Part shown: positions 1-9,404 of the stretch, one piece after another
How the letters are laid out: every line of letters begins with the position of its first letter
Position numbering within the stretch: the first letter of the stretch is position 1
Assembly: GCF_000961095.1 (NCBI RefSeq)
Contig: NZ_CP011058.1
Span: 1,078,501-1,142,500 of the forward strand
Reading direction: 5' to 3'
Source of the DNA: Paenibacillus beijingensis
GTDB lineage: Bacteria; Bacillota; Bacilli; Paenibacillales; Paenibacillaceae
DNA: 64,000 nucleotides
Program-made: the position numbers and the translations under genes
The notes under the pieces: model-generated
What the model was told of the DNA's origin: nothing
Seen by the model: only the letters and a program-made list of their open reading frames with translations
Databases searched by the model: none

Positions 1-74
1 GCACCTGTCCTTTCGGGACGCGTTTCATTCGCTTAGGGATTGCTCCTTTTGTCCGAATTGCCCTCTTCCGGTTG

Positions 75-965
75 TTATCCTTTGACCGCGCCGGAGATGC
101 CTTCCATGTAATATCGCTGCGTGAACAGAAACACAAGGATGATCGGCACGACCGAGATGATCGTCCCCGCCGCTATCCAGCCGAAGTTGTACGAGAACTG
201 GCCGTTCAAGTACGTCAGCGCGGCTGCAAGCGGATACTGCGAAGGATCGTCCAGTACGACGATCGGCCACAGGAAGTTGTTCCAGTAAGCCATAAATTCC
301 AGCAGCGCGACGACCGCAAGGCCGGGCTTCACCATCGGAAGCATCAGCTGCCACCAGATGCGCAGCTCGGAGGCGCCGTCGATTTTGCCGGAATCCCGAA
401 TGTCGTCTGGCACGCCCATGAACGTCTGGCGCAGCAGAAAAATATTAAAAACCGATACGGCCGACGGCAGCACGACGCCGATGTAAGTGCCTAGCAGATG
501 GAGCCAGCGCAGCGTCAAGTAGTGGACAACCAGCGCCGTCGAAGACGGGATGATCATCGTTGAAATCAGGATGCCGAATACGAGCCCGCGCCCCCGGAAA
601 TGCAGTTTGGCGAGCGGATAGGCGGTCAGAGCGGACAGAATCAGGTTGAGCACGAGACCCATCGCGGTAATGATGAGCGTATTGCCGATATATTTGGGAA
701 AGTTCATGAAATCCCATACTTGCGTGTAATTATCGAGCTTGACGAACGTTGGAAAAATGGCCGGCGGGTACGAAAAAACGTTTTTTCCCGGCATAAGCGA
801 CACGCTGAGCAGCCACAGAAACGGTCCCGTCATGAACAGCGCGAGCAGGGCGAGCAGCGCATAGCCGACGATGTAACTGAGCGTTTTGCCCGCTGTCCGG
901 GTTCGCTTCGCGCCGCGCTCCACTGAACGCTGCAGCGCCGGCTGAGTGATTGCGGTCTTATTCAT
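75..965 (-). CDS. Carbohydrate ABC transporter permease (MalG type)
   Basis: Inner permease subunit of a sugar importer, 296 residues, the usual length for the MalG/UgpE family. About six hydrophobic segments are visible, the first at about residues 30-50. The cytoplasmic EAA-type coupling loop, which contacts the ATPase, reads SGKIDGASELRIWWQLMLP near residues 190-208. The ATG overlaps the TGA of the upstream permease by one base, so the two are translationally coupled. With the MalF-type permease and binding protein it forms one minus-strand operon. No ATPase is in the window; such systems commonly share an MsmX-type ATPase (family knowledge). The substrate cannot be read from sequence. Confidence 0.93.
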   Translation of the reverse strand: MNKTAITQPALQRSVERGAKRTRTAGKTLSYIVGYALLALLALFMTGPFLWLLSVSLMPGKNVFSYPPAIFPTFVKLDNYTQVWDFMNFPKYIGNTLIITAMGLVLNLILSALTAYPLAKLHFRGRGLVFGILISTMIIPSSTALVVHYLTLRWLHLLGTYIGVVLPSAVSVFNIFLLRQTFMGVPDDIRDSGKIDGASELRIWWQLMLPMVKPGLAVVALLEFMAYWNNFLWPIVVLDDPSQYPLAAALTYLNGQFSYNFGWIAAGTIISVVPIILVFLFTQRYYMEGISGAVKG

Positions 966-1849
966 CAGTACGGATTGACACCGCCTTTCTGATTGACCTT
1001 GAACATCACGATGCTCAGCAGACCGATGATGACGCTGACGACAAGGCCAAGCGCCGACGCATAACCGAAATTAAACTGCATAATGCCCTGCTGATAGATA
1101 TAGAGGCTGGAAGTGAGCGTCGACGTTCCCGGACCGCCTTTGGTCAATACGAACATTTCGTCGAATACGCGGATGGCCGCCATCAGCGAAATCAGGCTGC
1201 AAAAAAACACGTACGGACGCAGCAGCGGGATCGTAATGCGGGCAATGACCTGCAGACGCGTGGCGCCGTCGACAACAGCCGCTTCGTAGAGATCGCCCGG
1301 AATCGCCTGCAGCCCGGCCAGATAAAGCATCATATAATAGCCGAGCCCTTTCCACATCGTAATGAACATAAGCACGTACAGCGCCGTTTTGCTGCTGGAC
1401 AGCCACCCAACCTTGGAATGAATGATTCCGAGCTCCATGAGCACATAATTGACGACCCCGTTGCTGCTCAGAAGCCAGTTCCATATAAGCGCCACCGCCA
1501 CCATCGAAGTGACGACGGGAATGTAGAAGGCGGTCCGGAAGCCTTTGATGCCCGGCAGCTTGCTGTTTACAAGGATCGCCATCAAGATGGAAATAATCTG
1601 GATAAACGGGACGATGATGATATACAGCATCGAATTCCAAAGCGAGATCAGAAAGCTGCGGTCGCCTAACGCCCGCTCGAAATTATGGAAGCCGACAAAC
1701 TTCGTCTCTCCAAGCACGGAGTAATTGGTCAGAGCAAGCGGAACGCTGTACACGATCGGAAAAATAACGAACACGCCGACAACGAGCAAGCCCGGAGCCA
1801 TGAATGTCCATGCCGTCAAAGCATCGGAGCGCAGCCGCTTTACGCGCAC
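965..1849 (-). CDS. Sugar ABC transporter permease (MalF/UgpA type)
   Basis: Membrane subunit of the same importer, 294 residues with about six TM segments. The EAA loop is clear (EAAVVDGATRLQVIARITIP, about residues 190-209). The start is a GTG at 1849 preceded by AAGGTGGTGA; no better ATG lies nearby. It follows the binding-protein gene by about 60 bp and overlaps the next permease by one base. A heterodimer with the MalG-type subunit is expected for this family. Confidence 0.93.
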   Translation of the reverse strand: MRVKRLRSDALTAWTFMAPGLLVVGVFVIFPIVYSVPLALTNYSVLGETKFVGFHNFERALGDRSFLISLWNSMLYIIIVPFIQIISILMAILVNSKLPGIKGFRTAFYIPVVTSMVAVALIWNWLLSSNGVVNYVLMELGIIHSKVGWLSSSKTALYVLMFITMWKGLGYYMMLYLAGLQAIPGDLYEAAVVDGATRLQVIARITIPLLRPYVFFCSLISLMAAIRVFDEMFVLTKGGPGTSTLTSSLYIYQQGIMQFNFGYASALGLVVSVIIGLLSIVMFKVNQKGGVNPY

Positions 1850-1908
1850 TTACGTCACCACCTTCGAGTTAATCTGAGCAGATCGCCTTCTGGCGGCTGT
1901 TTTGCGGC

Positions 1909-3210
1909 TTAGCTGCCGCTGGCGATAATGTCGTTGACCTGGTTGGCCGCCGAATCCACGCCCGCTTTCACGTCGCCTCCGTCCAGCATAATTTTTTGCA
2001 GCTCACGGGCGATTGCGCTGTTGATATCGGAAGCCATCGGGACACCAAGGAAATACTCCTGCGCTTTGTCCAGGCTCTGCGCGGAGGCGATCTTCGCCTG
2101 CGATTCCAGCGTATTATCCGATTGGGAAAAGAACGGGTCCTTAATCGATTCCTTCGTCGACGGCAGCGTGTTGGAGTCTTTGGAAAATGCGGTTTGATTC
2201 TCGGCATTCGTAATAAATGCGGCAAATTCAGCCGCCTGCTGCGGATTTTTGGATCCTTTCGGCACGACGACGTTCATCGAGTTGGAATAGCGCAAATCGC
2301 CTTTGCCCGTCGGCAGCGGCACCGCCACCGTGTTATTGTAGACATCCGGCGCCGCGGTCTTCAGGAAGTTAATGAACGAAGGACCGGACAGCTCGAAGGC
2401 CACCTGCTCGCTGGAGTAGTATTGGATCTGCTTGTCGAAGTTCGCATCGTCCTTAAGGATAACTCCCTCGTCGACGAGCTTTTTCAATTCCGCGACCGCG
2501 GCAATGCCGTCTTCGCTGTCGAAAGCGGCTTTCTGGCGGTCCGCATCCAGAATCGGCACGCCTTCGCTCGGGAACAGGTTGGCCGCGAACTGGGTTGCGA
2601 AGCCTGCCGCTCCGGCCTTTGCCTTGATTTGCCGCGACCAGTCGTACAGCTCTTCTTTCGTTTTTGGCGGATTCGCAGGATCGAGGCCGGCTTTTTGCAG
2701 CAAACTTTTATTCATGTAAAGCACCTGTGTGCCGGTATACCACGGCAGCGCGTACGGCTTCCCGTCGAATACGGTGGAGTTGAATATGCCGTCAAAAAAA
2801 CTGCTTTTTACATCGTCGCCCACAAGACTCGTCAAGTCTGCAAGCGCACCTTTGGTCGCAAGCTGGTTGGCAAACTCCGTGTTCAAGTTAACCACGTCGG
2901 GAGCATCTCCGCCGGCAGCCGTCGCCAGCAGCTTGCTTTGGATCGCATCATAAGGATAGTCCTTCCAATCAACCGTGACGCCGGGATGGGATTGCTCATA
3001 CTTGTCGATCAGCCCGTTGAAAAAATCGTTGAACTTCGGCTGCAGCGAAATGGTCCAGAACTGCAGCGTCACCTGCTTGGCCGCGGATTGTCCGCCTTCA
3101 CCGGTACTTTCGGAAGTATTATCACCTCCGGAATTTCCGCATGCGCTCGTAACCAGAATAAGCGTCCCAAGCGTACCGACCAGCAGACTTTTGACTTTTC
3201 CTCTTCCCAT
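1909..3210 (-). CDS. Extracellular sugar-binding lipoprotein of ABC importer
   Basis: Family 1 solute-binding protein, 433 residues from the chosen ATG. A lipoprotein signal peptide is visible (MGRGKVKSLLVGTLGTLIL then the lipobox VTSAC, Cys about residue 24), followed by a Gly/Ser/Glu linker. A longer reading to 3285 adds a non-signal-like extension, whereas the ATG at 3210 is preceded by AGGGAGAGG and gives a textbook signal sequence. First gene of the three-gene importer operon. An extended -10 lies about 290 bp upstream, which implies a long leader. Confidence 0.9.
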   Translation of the reverse strand: MGRGKVKSLLVGTLGTLILVTSACGNSGGDNTSESTGEGGQSAAKQVTLQFWTISLQPKFNDFFNGLIDKYEQSHPGVTVDWKDYPYDAIQSKLLATAAGGDAPDVVNLNTEFANQLATKGALADLTSLVGDDVKSSFFDGIFNSTVFDGKPYALPWYTGTQVLYMNKSLLQKAGLDPANPPKTKEELYDWSRQIKAKAGAAGFATQFAANLFPSEGVPILDADRQKAAFDSEDGIAAVAELKKLVDEGVILKDDANFDKQIQYYSSEQVAFELSGPSFINFLKTAAPDVYNNTVAVPLPTGKGDLRYSNSMNVVVPKGSKNPQQAAEFAAFITNAENQTAFSKDSNTLPSTKESIKDPFFSQSDNTLESQAKIASAQSLDKAQEYFLGVPMASDINSAIARELQKIMLDGGDVKAGVDSAANQVNDIIASGS

Positions 3211-3890
3211 AGTGTCAACATCCTCTCCCTGGTTATCGTGACAATATATAAATAAATGAACGTGAAACCGAAGGTTAGCGATCATGCAGACTGCGGGGGC
3301 GTTCCGCGGCGGAACGCTTTAACGGCGGAAGATTGACAGGGTCAATAATTAAGGACGTGAATTCGTTATAGTTTAGGAAAATTACCGTGCGTGCAGAGAA
3401 AGAACGGCAGGAAAAAAACATTTTAAGATGAGCAAAAAAAGGAATAACCCGCCTGTTAAAGTCAGGAAATCTTCTATCAATCTCACATCGTTGTTACTGA
3501 CATTATATCACCGTTTCAAAGATTTGGAAGTGTTTTTCTCCTATTTTTTCGAAAAATGTGGATAATTCTGCTTTTTATCATCTCTATGCCTGATATGCGG
3601 ACTTGATGCGGATTGCATACATCCATCTGTTGGCCCTACGGCGTTGACAGCCATCACGCGCCGTCGCACCTCCCGCAGGGCACCAGTTACGTCTGACGTT
3701 CTTCCTATTTCCCGGGAAATTCGACGGTTGCGGCTGTTTTCACGACTTCGTGTCGAAGACGATTCCGCTTCCGAAACGCTTTTTGACATTATCGGTCCCG
3801 GAGCGCTTTAGACGACATAGACGTGCTATACTTATTGAACACACTCTTAGGAAGCCAAGCCGATCCAGACGTCAAAGGAGATTCCCGTTT
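3211..3890. other. Divergent intergenic region between sugar importer and MFS gene
   Basis: About 680 bp without a convincing gene. It holds a perfect 9-bp stem hairpin (GCGTTCCGC g GCGGAACGC, 3299-3317) within the presumed leader of the binding-protein gene, and the extended -10 at 3502-3507. A minus-strand reading frame at 3541-3789 is Ser/Arg-rich, lacks a domain or a clear ribosome site, and is not called. A reading frame upstream of the MFS start (3750-3890) is likewise non-protein-like. Confidence 0.6.
3502..3510 (-). promoter_or_regulatory. Extended -10 promoter, probable for sugar importer operon
   Basis: On the minus strand TGATATAAT gives a perfect -10 hexamer with the TGn extension. 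The -35 at 17-bp spacing is poor (CTTCCA), which is typical when an extended -10 compensates. Transcription from here would give a leader of about 285 nt before the ATG at 3210, containing the 3299-3317 hairpin. Confidence 0.4.
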
Positions 3891-5315
3891 ATGATTCATG
3901 GCGCAAGCGACATCAAACAAAAAGCCAGGCTCTCAAACAAGTGGCTCATCCTCGCCAATGTAACTTTCGGCACGTTCATGTCGACTTTGGACGCCAGCAT
4001 TGCCAATGTCGCCCTGCCGACCATTTCAAGCGACATAGGCGTACCGATTACAATCGCGCAATGGGTGCTGACCTCTTACCTGCTCACCATATGCGCGATC
4101 CTTCCCGTAATGGGCAAAATATCCGATATTTTCGGGCGGACACGGGTGTACAATTACGGGTTTCTGCTGTTTGCCGCCGGTTCGGCCATGTGCGGCCTTT
4201 CCGAATCGTTCGGGACGCTTATCGTTGCACGTGTGCTGCAAGCGCTCGGGGCGGCCAGCCTCATGTCGAACAGTCAGGCTATCATTGCGGAAACGTTCGC
4301 CTCGGGCGGCCGGGGACGCGCGATCGGCATTACAGGCACGATGGTGTCGCTCGGTGCGCTCACCGGACCCGGAATCGGAGGCATCCTCGTCGACCGGCTC
4401 GGCTGGCCTTCGATTTTTTGGATCAATGTGCCGATCGGTCTGATCGGGTTCATCGTAGGCTTATTCATTCTTCCGCGCAGCGGCAAGCAGCGCCGGGTCG
4501 GGCCGTTCGACTATATCGGCTCCGCTTTGTTCATAGCAGGCAGCATTTCGTTCCTCTACACGGTGTCGAACGGTCAAGCCTGGGGCTGGTCCTCGGCAGC
4601 GACAATAACCGGAGGCGCATTCGCCGCCGCGCTCCTGACCGGCTTCGGACTGTGGGAGAGACGGACCGCCAATCCGATGATGGACTTCACCCTGTACCGG
4701 GTTCCCGCCTTTGCCATCGGAAATGTAACGGCATTCTTGTCGTTTGTCGCCATGTTTTTCACCAATGTGATGATGCCTTTCTATATGCAAAAGGTGCTTG
4801 GCTACAGCGCCGAGCTTACCGGCTACACGATGATGCTTTATCCGCTGACGATGGCTGTTATCGCCCCTTTTTCCGGGTGGCTGTCGGACCGGATCGGTTC
4901 AAGTCTTCTCACCACGCTCGGCCTGTCGGTGAACGCGCTCGGCTTCGGACTGCTCACCACACTTTCGACACACGAGAGTCCCTGGGCCGTCGGGCTGCAC
5001 TTGTGTCTGTTCGGTCTCGGCGGCGGACTGTTTCAGTCGCCCAACAATTCCAGCGTGCTTGGCTCCGTGCCGCCGGCGAAGCTGGGTACGGCGGGCGGGC
5101 TGAACGCGCTGGTGCGCAACGTCGGTATGGTCCTCGGCACTTCCTTTTCCGTCTCGCTTTATTCGACACGGCTGTACCACTTGTCGGACGGAAGCCCGGC
5201 GCCGGCGGCAGAAGCAATGATGGCCAGCCTTCATACTGTTTTTTGGACGGCCATGGGAATTTGTCTGCTGGCGCTGCTCGTGTCCACAAGACGGCTGTTC
5301 ATCCAAAAAATATAA
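3891..5315 (+). CDS. MFS exporter, DHA2 (14-TM) family
   Basis: Drug:H+ antiporter of the EmrB/QacA class, 474 residues from the ATG at 3891, which has AAAGGAG ten bases upstream. An upstream in-frame ATG at 3750 adds an Arg-rich stretch with no site and is rejected. Family motifs visible: loop 2-3 GKISDIFGRTRVYNYG (motif A), motif B-like region VARVLQALGAASLMSNSQAI, and motif C-like GALTGPGIGGILVDRLGW. About 14 hydrophobic segments. Expected to export small amphiphilic compounds at the membrane; the substrate is unknown. Single gene, closed by a bidirectional terminator at 5383-5441. Confidence 0.9.
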   Translation: MIHGASDIKQKARLSNKWLILANVTFGTFMSTLDASIANVALPTISSDIGVPITIAQWVLTSYLLTICAILPVMGKISDIFGRTRVYNYGFLLFAAGSAMCGLSESFGTLIVARVLQALGAASLMSNSQAIIAETFASGGRGRAIGITGTMVSLGALTGPGIGGILVDRLGWPSIFWINVPIGLIGFIVGLFILPRSGKQRRVGPFDYIGSALFIAGSISFLYTVSNGQAWGWSSAATITGGAFAAALLTGFGLWERRTANPMMDFTLYRVPAFAIGNVTAFLSFVAMFFTNVMMPFYMQKVLGYSAELTGYTMMLYPLTMAVIAPFSGWLSDRIGSSLLTTLGLSVNALGFGLLTTLSTHESPWAVGLHLCLFGLGGGLFQSPNNSSVLGSVPPAKLGTAGGLNALVRNVGMVLGTSFSVSLYSTRLYHLSDGSPAPAAEAMMASLHTVFWTAMGICLLALLVSTRRLFIQKI

Positions 5316-5382
5316 CAGTGGAGAAGGGCCGCCAGCTGACCGAGGAAGCGGACGTCATGCTCACCCAGCTGGCCCTGACGCA

Positions 5383-5441
5383 AAAAAACGGATCGAACGG
5401 ATCGTTCCAACGACGGGAACGAATCCGAGCGATCCGTTTTG
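5383..5441. terminator. Bidirectional Rho-independent terminator
   Basis: Imperfect stem AAACGGATCG...CGATCCGTTTT with an inner GTTCC/GGAAC stem, flanked by A-run and T-run. It lies between the converging MFS gene (+) and epimerase gene (-) and can serve both. Confidence 0.75.
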
Positions 5442-5464
5442 CATGAAATGAGAGCAGTTCAGAG

Positions 5465-6457
5465 CTATTTCATATACAAACGCCCGACTTCCTCCCATAT
5501 TTCGCCCGGAGCGAGCGAAAACAATCCGATTTCGTCGGCCGGCAGGTCGGTATTCGGAGCGTTAACGAGATTGATTTGCGGCTCGGGACAGAAGAAGCCT
5601 TCGGTGGCGGAGTTGTTCCAGAACATCCACTGCTTGTACGAGGTGCCGACATCGTACACAAGCGTAATTCCGAGTCTGATGTCCGTCAGCTCCATCCGGT
5701 TGCGGCCGTTGCGGGGAACCGCGGTATAATGATTGTCCATCGCTTCGTAAAACGGATATATGCCCTCGTCCCGAAGCAGTTCCTCCTGCAATGAAAGCGG
5801 CTGTAATATTCCGGTCGGCAGTTTGCGTTCATTCAGCTCCCAGCGGCTGCCGATCGTCAGCTTGACGCGGTAGTCCTGAGCTCTGCTCCCCGGGACAAAC
5901 GGCGCATTGATTGCGGTATGAAAGGCAAGCAGACAGGGCATCGTTTCTTCGCCATAGTTGCGGATCTTCAGGTGCTGGCACAGTCCGTCCGCGCTGAGGC
6001 TGTAGCGAAGCTGGATTTTGAAGCGGAACGGCAGGTAGCGGTAGACGGGATGATGCTCATCGACGTTCAGAGCGACGACGACAAAACTTTCGCGGCCGCT
6101 GTGGCCGTACTGTTCCATTTCCCAAGGGATCCCGTGCACGAAACCGTGCAGACGGTTGCCGGTCTCCGGTTCATTAACGGGAAGCTGGTACATCTTGCCG
6201 TTCCAAGGAAACTTTCCGTCTTCATAGCGGTTCGGCGGAAACAGCACCGGAATTCCCCATACGCCCGGATTTTGCCTGAACCTCTCCATTTCGCCCATTT
6301 CGGGTTCGCGCAAAAAACGGTAACCGCTTTCCACATCGCGAAATGCGATCAGGTTGCCGCCGATTTCGGGAAGCATGACCGCCTCATACCGGTCCGCCCG
6401 CAAATAAATCGCTCTATCGCCCTGGTATATCCCCTCAAAAGCGCTGCACTGACTCAT
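5465..6457 (-). CDS. Aldose 1-epimerase family protein
   Basis: Galactose-mutarotase-like beta-sandwich enzyme, 330 residues. The family interconverts alpha and beta anomers of free sugars or binds sugars. Visible features: N-terminal strand with EIGGNLIAFRD, the conserved WGIPVLFPPNRYEDGKF region (residues about 66-83), NRLHGFVHGIPWE with the general-acid-type His around residues 103-113, and a late FFCPEPQINLVNAPN segment matching the family's C-terminal catalytic Glu region. Start ATG with GAAAGGAG-like site just upstream. It stands alone, so its sugar is not indicated. Confidence 0.85.
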   Translation of the reverse strand: MSQCSAFEGIYQGDRAIYLRADRYEAVMLPEIGGNLIAFRDVESGYRFLREPEMGEMERFRQNPGVWGIPVLFPPNRYEDGKFPWNGKMYQLPVNEPETGNRLHGFVHGIPWEMEQYGHSGRESFVVVALNVDEHHPVYRYLPFRFKIQLRYSLSADGLCQHLKIRNYGEETMPCLLAFHTAINAPFVPGSRAQDYRVKLTIGSRWELNERKLPTGILQPLSLQEELLRDEGIYPFYEAMDNHYTAVPRNGRNRMELTDIRLGITLVYDVGTSYKQWMFWNNSATEGFFCPEPQINLVNAPNTDLPADEIGLFSLAPGEIWEEVGRLYMK

Positions 6458-6678
6458 TGTCCCAATCTCCTTTCTTCCCGATCTACTTTAGAGTATCACA
6501 CTCCGGGACGATGTTCCATGAAAGCTGCGCAGCCTCCGAAAAAAGCAATAAGCGCGGAAGATTGCTCTCCGCGCTCCGGTTTCATGTCCCGTGTTTGACT
6601 TAGTCATGGTCTTGGTCTTGCTCTTGATATTACAAGGCTCGAATCCATATCGAGCCGCCCTACTGCTCTATTATAAAA

Positions 6679-6844
6679 CTTTGGTGAAAACGGGTGCGGA
6701 GCGGCTGGTTTGGAGTCGGAGAAGCGTCAGCGGTCGCCTTTGTTCACGAATCGTTACCCTATTAGGGTAAATTCAAGATGATTCGTGAACAACAGCGATC
6801 GGAGACCCGAACCAGCCGCGCAGCGCCCTTCCGTTTCACCAAAG
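6679..6844. repeat. Large palindromic element, copy 1 of 3
   Basis: A 166-bp near-palindrome. Outer arms CTTTGGTGAAA/TTTCACCAAAG, middle arms GCGGCTGGTTTGG with CCGAACCAGCCGC, inner arms GTTCACGAATC/GATTCGTGAAC, and a central perfect palindrome TTACCCTAtTAGGGTAA. Both strands could fold into a long branched hairpin. No coding potential; short frames over it are artefacts. Confidence 0.9.
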
Positions 6845-6860
6845 CCCTGCCCCCATTCAA

Positions 6861-7027
6861 CTATGGTGAAAACGGTGAGCGGAGCGGCTGGTTTGGAGTC
6901 GGAGAAGCGTCAGCGGTCGCCTTTGTTCACGAATCGTTACCCTAATAGGGTAAATTCAAGATGATTCGTGAACAACAGCGATCGGAGACCCGAACCAGCC
7001 GCGCAGCGCCCTTCCGTTTCACCAAAG
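6861..7027. repeat. Large palindromic element, copy 2 of 3
   Basis: Nearly identical to copy 1 over its body, about 182 bp downstream. Its left outer arm is CTATGGTGAAA (copy 3 type) but its right outer arm is TTTCACCAAAG (copy 1 type), so it looks like a recombinant of the two flanking copies. The central palindrome base is A rather than T. Confidence 0.9.
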
Positions 7028-7045
7028 CCCTGCCCCCTTATTCAA

Positions 7046-7212
7046 CTATGGTGAAAACGGTGAGCGGAGCGGCTGGTTTGGAGTCGGAGAAGCGTCAGCG
7101 GTCGCCTTTGTTCACGAATCGTTACCCTAATAGGGTAAATTCAAGATGATTCGTGAACAACAGCGATCGGAGACCCGAACCAGCCGCGCAGCGCCCTTCC
7201 GTTTCACCATAG
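7046..7212. repeat. Large palindromic element, copy 3 of 3
   Basis: Third copy, 185 bp after copy 2. Outer arms AACTATGGTGAAA/TTTCACCATAGTT match each other, and the right arm runs into the stop codon of the ABC-2 permease at 7213. It thus sits directly at the 3-prime end of the exporter operon, where a strong hairpin could end transcription or protect the mRNA. Confidence 0.9.
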
Positions 7213-8367
7213 TTACGCCACCGCCGTTTTCAAAAAAGCTTTATACCGCCCCAAAGCAACGGCCAGCGCCACAACGGCAATGCCGCCGAGCACCACGAGG
7301 GAGATCCATACCCCGGCCAGATGTGAGCCGCGGATCATAATATTTTGCAGTCCGACCTGCGCCCAATATTGCGGCGTAAATTTCCCGATCAGCTGCACAA
7401 CCTTCGGCATGTAGGCGGTCGGCACCCATAAGCCGCCGAGCGCCGCGCCTCCCATCGTAATGATCTGGGTAAACGCCATGCCCATGTTTTCGCTGCTGAC
7501 GATCATCGCCAGCATGAGACCGATCGCCGTCCCGCAAAGCGCCAGCACAACTACGAGCACCGCAACCGCGCCGACGTCACCCAGCTTCAGGCCGTAGACG
7601 AAATGTCCGAAGCCGAGCAGCACCGTGCACTGGACGATCGCAATAAGTGCATAAGGGACCCACATTCCGATCAGATAGCTGATCGGCTTCATGGCCGTCG
7701 TGCGCAGGCGCGCCGTCATGCCGCTTTCGCGGTCGGTCATAAACCGCCGGATCATGCTGATGTTGACGAAAAAGACGAACATGACCGTATACCCCGGCAC
7801 CACCTGCGAAATCGCATCGTACGATTCCGCATTTTCGCGGTGATCGTTAACCCCGAACGGCGCAGTCTGCAGGTTGTCGATCTGCGATTGCGTCCGGCCC
7901 GCTTCGGCCAGCGCCGCATTGACGCGCGCTTCCTTGTAGCCGGAAGCGAGATTTTCAAGCACCGCCCGCAGCGGTGCGATGGTCGCATCGGCCGTCGCGT
8001 CGCGGTACAGCTCCAGATTGACGCTGCTTGCGCCGCTGCCCAGCCCCTCTCCGAACCCTTTGGGTACAACGAGCAGCGCCGTTCCATTGCCCTTGCGGAT
8101 CTCGCTTACCTGGTTGTCGTAATCGGCTGCCGGATGACTCTCCAGTGTATATCCGCTCTTATCCGCCAGCGTCTTCAGAAAGGCGGCCGAATGCTCGCTG
8201 CCGTCCTGGTCGATATATGCGATAGTGATGGAGCTGCTGCTGCCCATATTACCCAATATCGATCCAAACAGTACGATGAAAAGCATCGGCAGCAGTAGCA
8301 GCCAGAAAAAAGTTCCTTTTTCCTTCAAAACGAGCTTAATTTCTTTCACGATTAAACTTTTAATCAT
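7213..8367 (-). CDS. ABC-2 type exporter permease
   Basis: Membrane subunit of a DrrB/YhfQ-like exporter, 384 residues. One TM near the N terminus (FFWLLLLPMLFIVLFGSIL), a large extracytoplasmic domain of about 150 residues, then five TM segments in the C-terminal half, the usual ABC2_membrane_3 layout. The ATG at 8367 is chosen because GGGGTGG lies five to six bases upstream; a GTG at 8376 overlaps that site. It follows the ATPase gene by about 100 bp and is the last gene of a five-gene minus-strand run. Substrate unknown. Confidence 0.9.
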   Translation of the reverse strand: MIKSLIVKEIKLVLKEKGTFFWLLLLPMLFIVLFGSILGNMGSSSSITIAYIDQDGSEHSAAFLKTLADKSGYTLESHPAADYDNQVSEIRKGNGTALLVVPKGFGEGLGSGASSVNLELYRDATADATIAPLRAVLENLASGYKEARVNAALAEAGRTQSQIDNLQTAPFGVNDHRENAESYDAISQVVPGYTVMFVFFVNISMIRRFMTDRESGMTARLRTTAMKPISYLIGMWVPYALIAIVQCTVLLGFGHFVYGLKLGDVGAVAVLVVVLALCGTAIGLMLAMIVSSENMGMAFTQIITMGGAALGGLWVPTAYMPKVVQLIGKFTPQYWAQVGLQNIMIRGSHLAGVWISLVVLGGIAVVALAVALGRYKAFLKTAVA

Positions 8368-8467
8368 CTTTACCACCCCAGTCCGAAAAAGTCCGAAAAA
8401 TAGCGCTGTACCCTAAACTATCCGTTGATTATGTTTGAAGCTCCGGCTCCAGCGGCCAAAGCTTATG

Positions 8468-9391
8468 TTACGTGTCCCGCAGCGTCGTGCCGGTCAGAGA
8501 CAGGAACACCGTTTCAAGCGACGGCCGAACGATTTCCAGCTGCTTGACGGTCACGCCTTGCTCCTGGCAGCCTGCCGCAATCCGGGCCAATGCTTGAAGC
8601 GGCTCTTCCGTTTCGACCACCCAGCCTTTGCCCTGCGCCGAAGCCGCGCCAACTCCGGCAAATACGGGCGCCTCAACGAACGGTTCGCTTTCCACGTAAA
8701 CGGCGTGGGCTCCGTGGCGGCTCAGAACGCCATCAAGCGTCCCCTCCGTCAGCACCTTGCCGTGGTCGATAATCGCCAGCTCATCGCACAGCGCTTCAAC
8801 CTCCTCCATGTAGTGGGTGGAGTACAGGACGGTTACGCCATCCCGGTTTAAGCCGCGGATCATTTCGAAAATATGATTGCGCGACTGCGGATCGATACCG
8901 ACAGTCGGTTCGTCCATAATAATGAGCTTTGGCTTATGAAGCAGCGCGGCCGCAATGTTAATGCGGCGCTTCATGCCGCCGGAAAACTCGGCCACGGGAT
9001 CTTTCGCCCGCTCCGCCAGTCCGACCTTCTCCAGCACCGCCTCGATCCGCCGTTTCAGCTCCGCCCCGCGCACCCCGTATAACTCGCCGAAAAAGGTCAG
9101 GTTATCGAGGGCGCTTAATTTCTCATACAGCGTAATGGACTGGGGCACATAGCCGATCAGCTCTTTTACACTCTCGTCTCCGCGCAGCACATCTTTCCCG
9201 AATACGCTGGCCGTACCGCGATCCGGTTGAATCAGCCCCGACAACAGCTTCATCGTCGTCGATTTCCCCGCTCCGTTAGGCCCGAGCAGGCCGTAGCAGC
9301 TCCCTTCCTTCACCTGCAGCGTAATGTCTTCCAACGCCGTTTTGCCGCCGTACGTTTTGTGCAGTCCCTGCAAATCCACCGCGTAATTCAC
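8468..9391 (-). CDS. ABC exporter ATP-binding protein
   Basis: DrrA-like ATPase, 307 residues. Walker A GPNGAGKST (about residues 40-48), Q-loop in GYVPQSITLY, signature FSGGMKRR, Walker B KLIIMDEPTVGID, and switch His in YSTHYMEE, followed by a C-terminal accessory domain. The start is GTG at 9391 with AAGGGGG eight bases upstream. Upstream of the GTG lies a hairpin element (9405-9445) that also precedes the amidohydrolase gene at 40958. Pairs with the ABC-2 permease at 7213-8367. Confidence 0.92.
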   Translation of the reverse strand: MNYAVDLQGLHKTYGGKTALEDITLQVKEGSCYGLLGPNGAGKSTTMKLLSGLIQPDRGTASVFGKDVLRGDESVKELIGYVPQSITLYEKLSALDNLTFFGELYGVRGAELKRRIEAVLEKVGLAERAKDPVAEFSGGMKRRINIAAALLHKPKLIIMDEPTVGIDPQSRNHIFEMIRGLNRDGVTVLYSTHYMEEVEALCDELAIIDHGKVLTEGTLDGVLSRHGAHAVYVESEPFVEAPVFAGVGAASAQGKGWVVETEEPLQALARIAAGCQEQGVTVKQLEIVRPSLETVFLSLTGTTLRDT

Positions 9392-9404
9392 GATCGTTTC
9401 CCCC

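Noticed and set aside
1996..3255. 419-residue plus-strand frame
   Set aside because: Antisense shadow of the binding-protein gene with Arg/Gln-rich, domain-free content.
3541..3789. 82-residue minus-strand frame upstream of the MFS gene
   Set aside because: Ser/Arg-rich, no domain, no clear ribosome site, and it overlaps the divergent promoter region.
6551..6577. Hairpin AGCGCGGA/TCCGCGCT upstream of the epimerase
   Set aside because: Short stem without a T-run; too weak to call a terminator.
6961..7340. Two short plus-strand frames beginning MIREQQRSETRTSRAAPF
   Set aside because: They are translations of the palindromic repeat copies, identical by duplication rather than selection.
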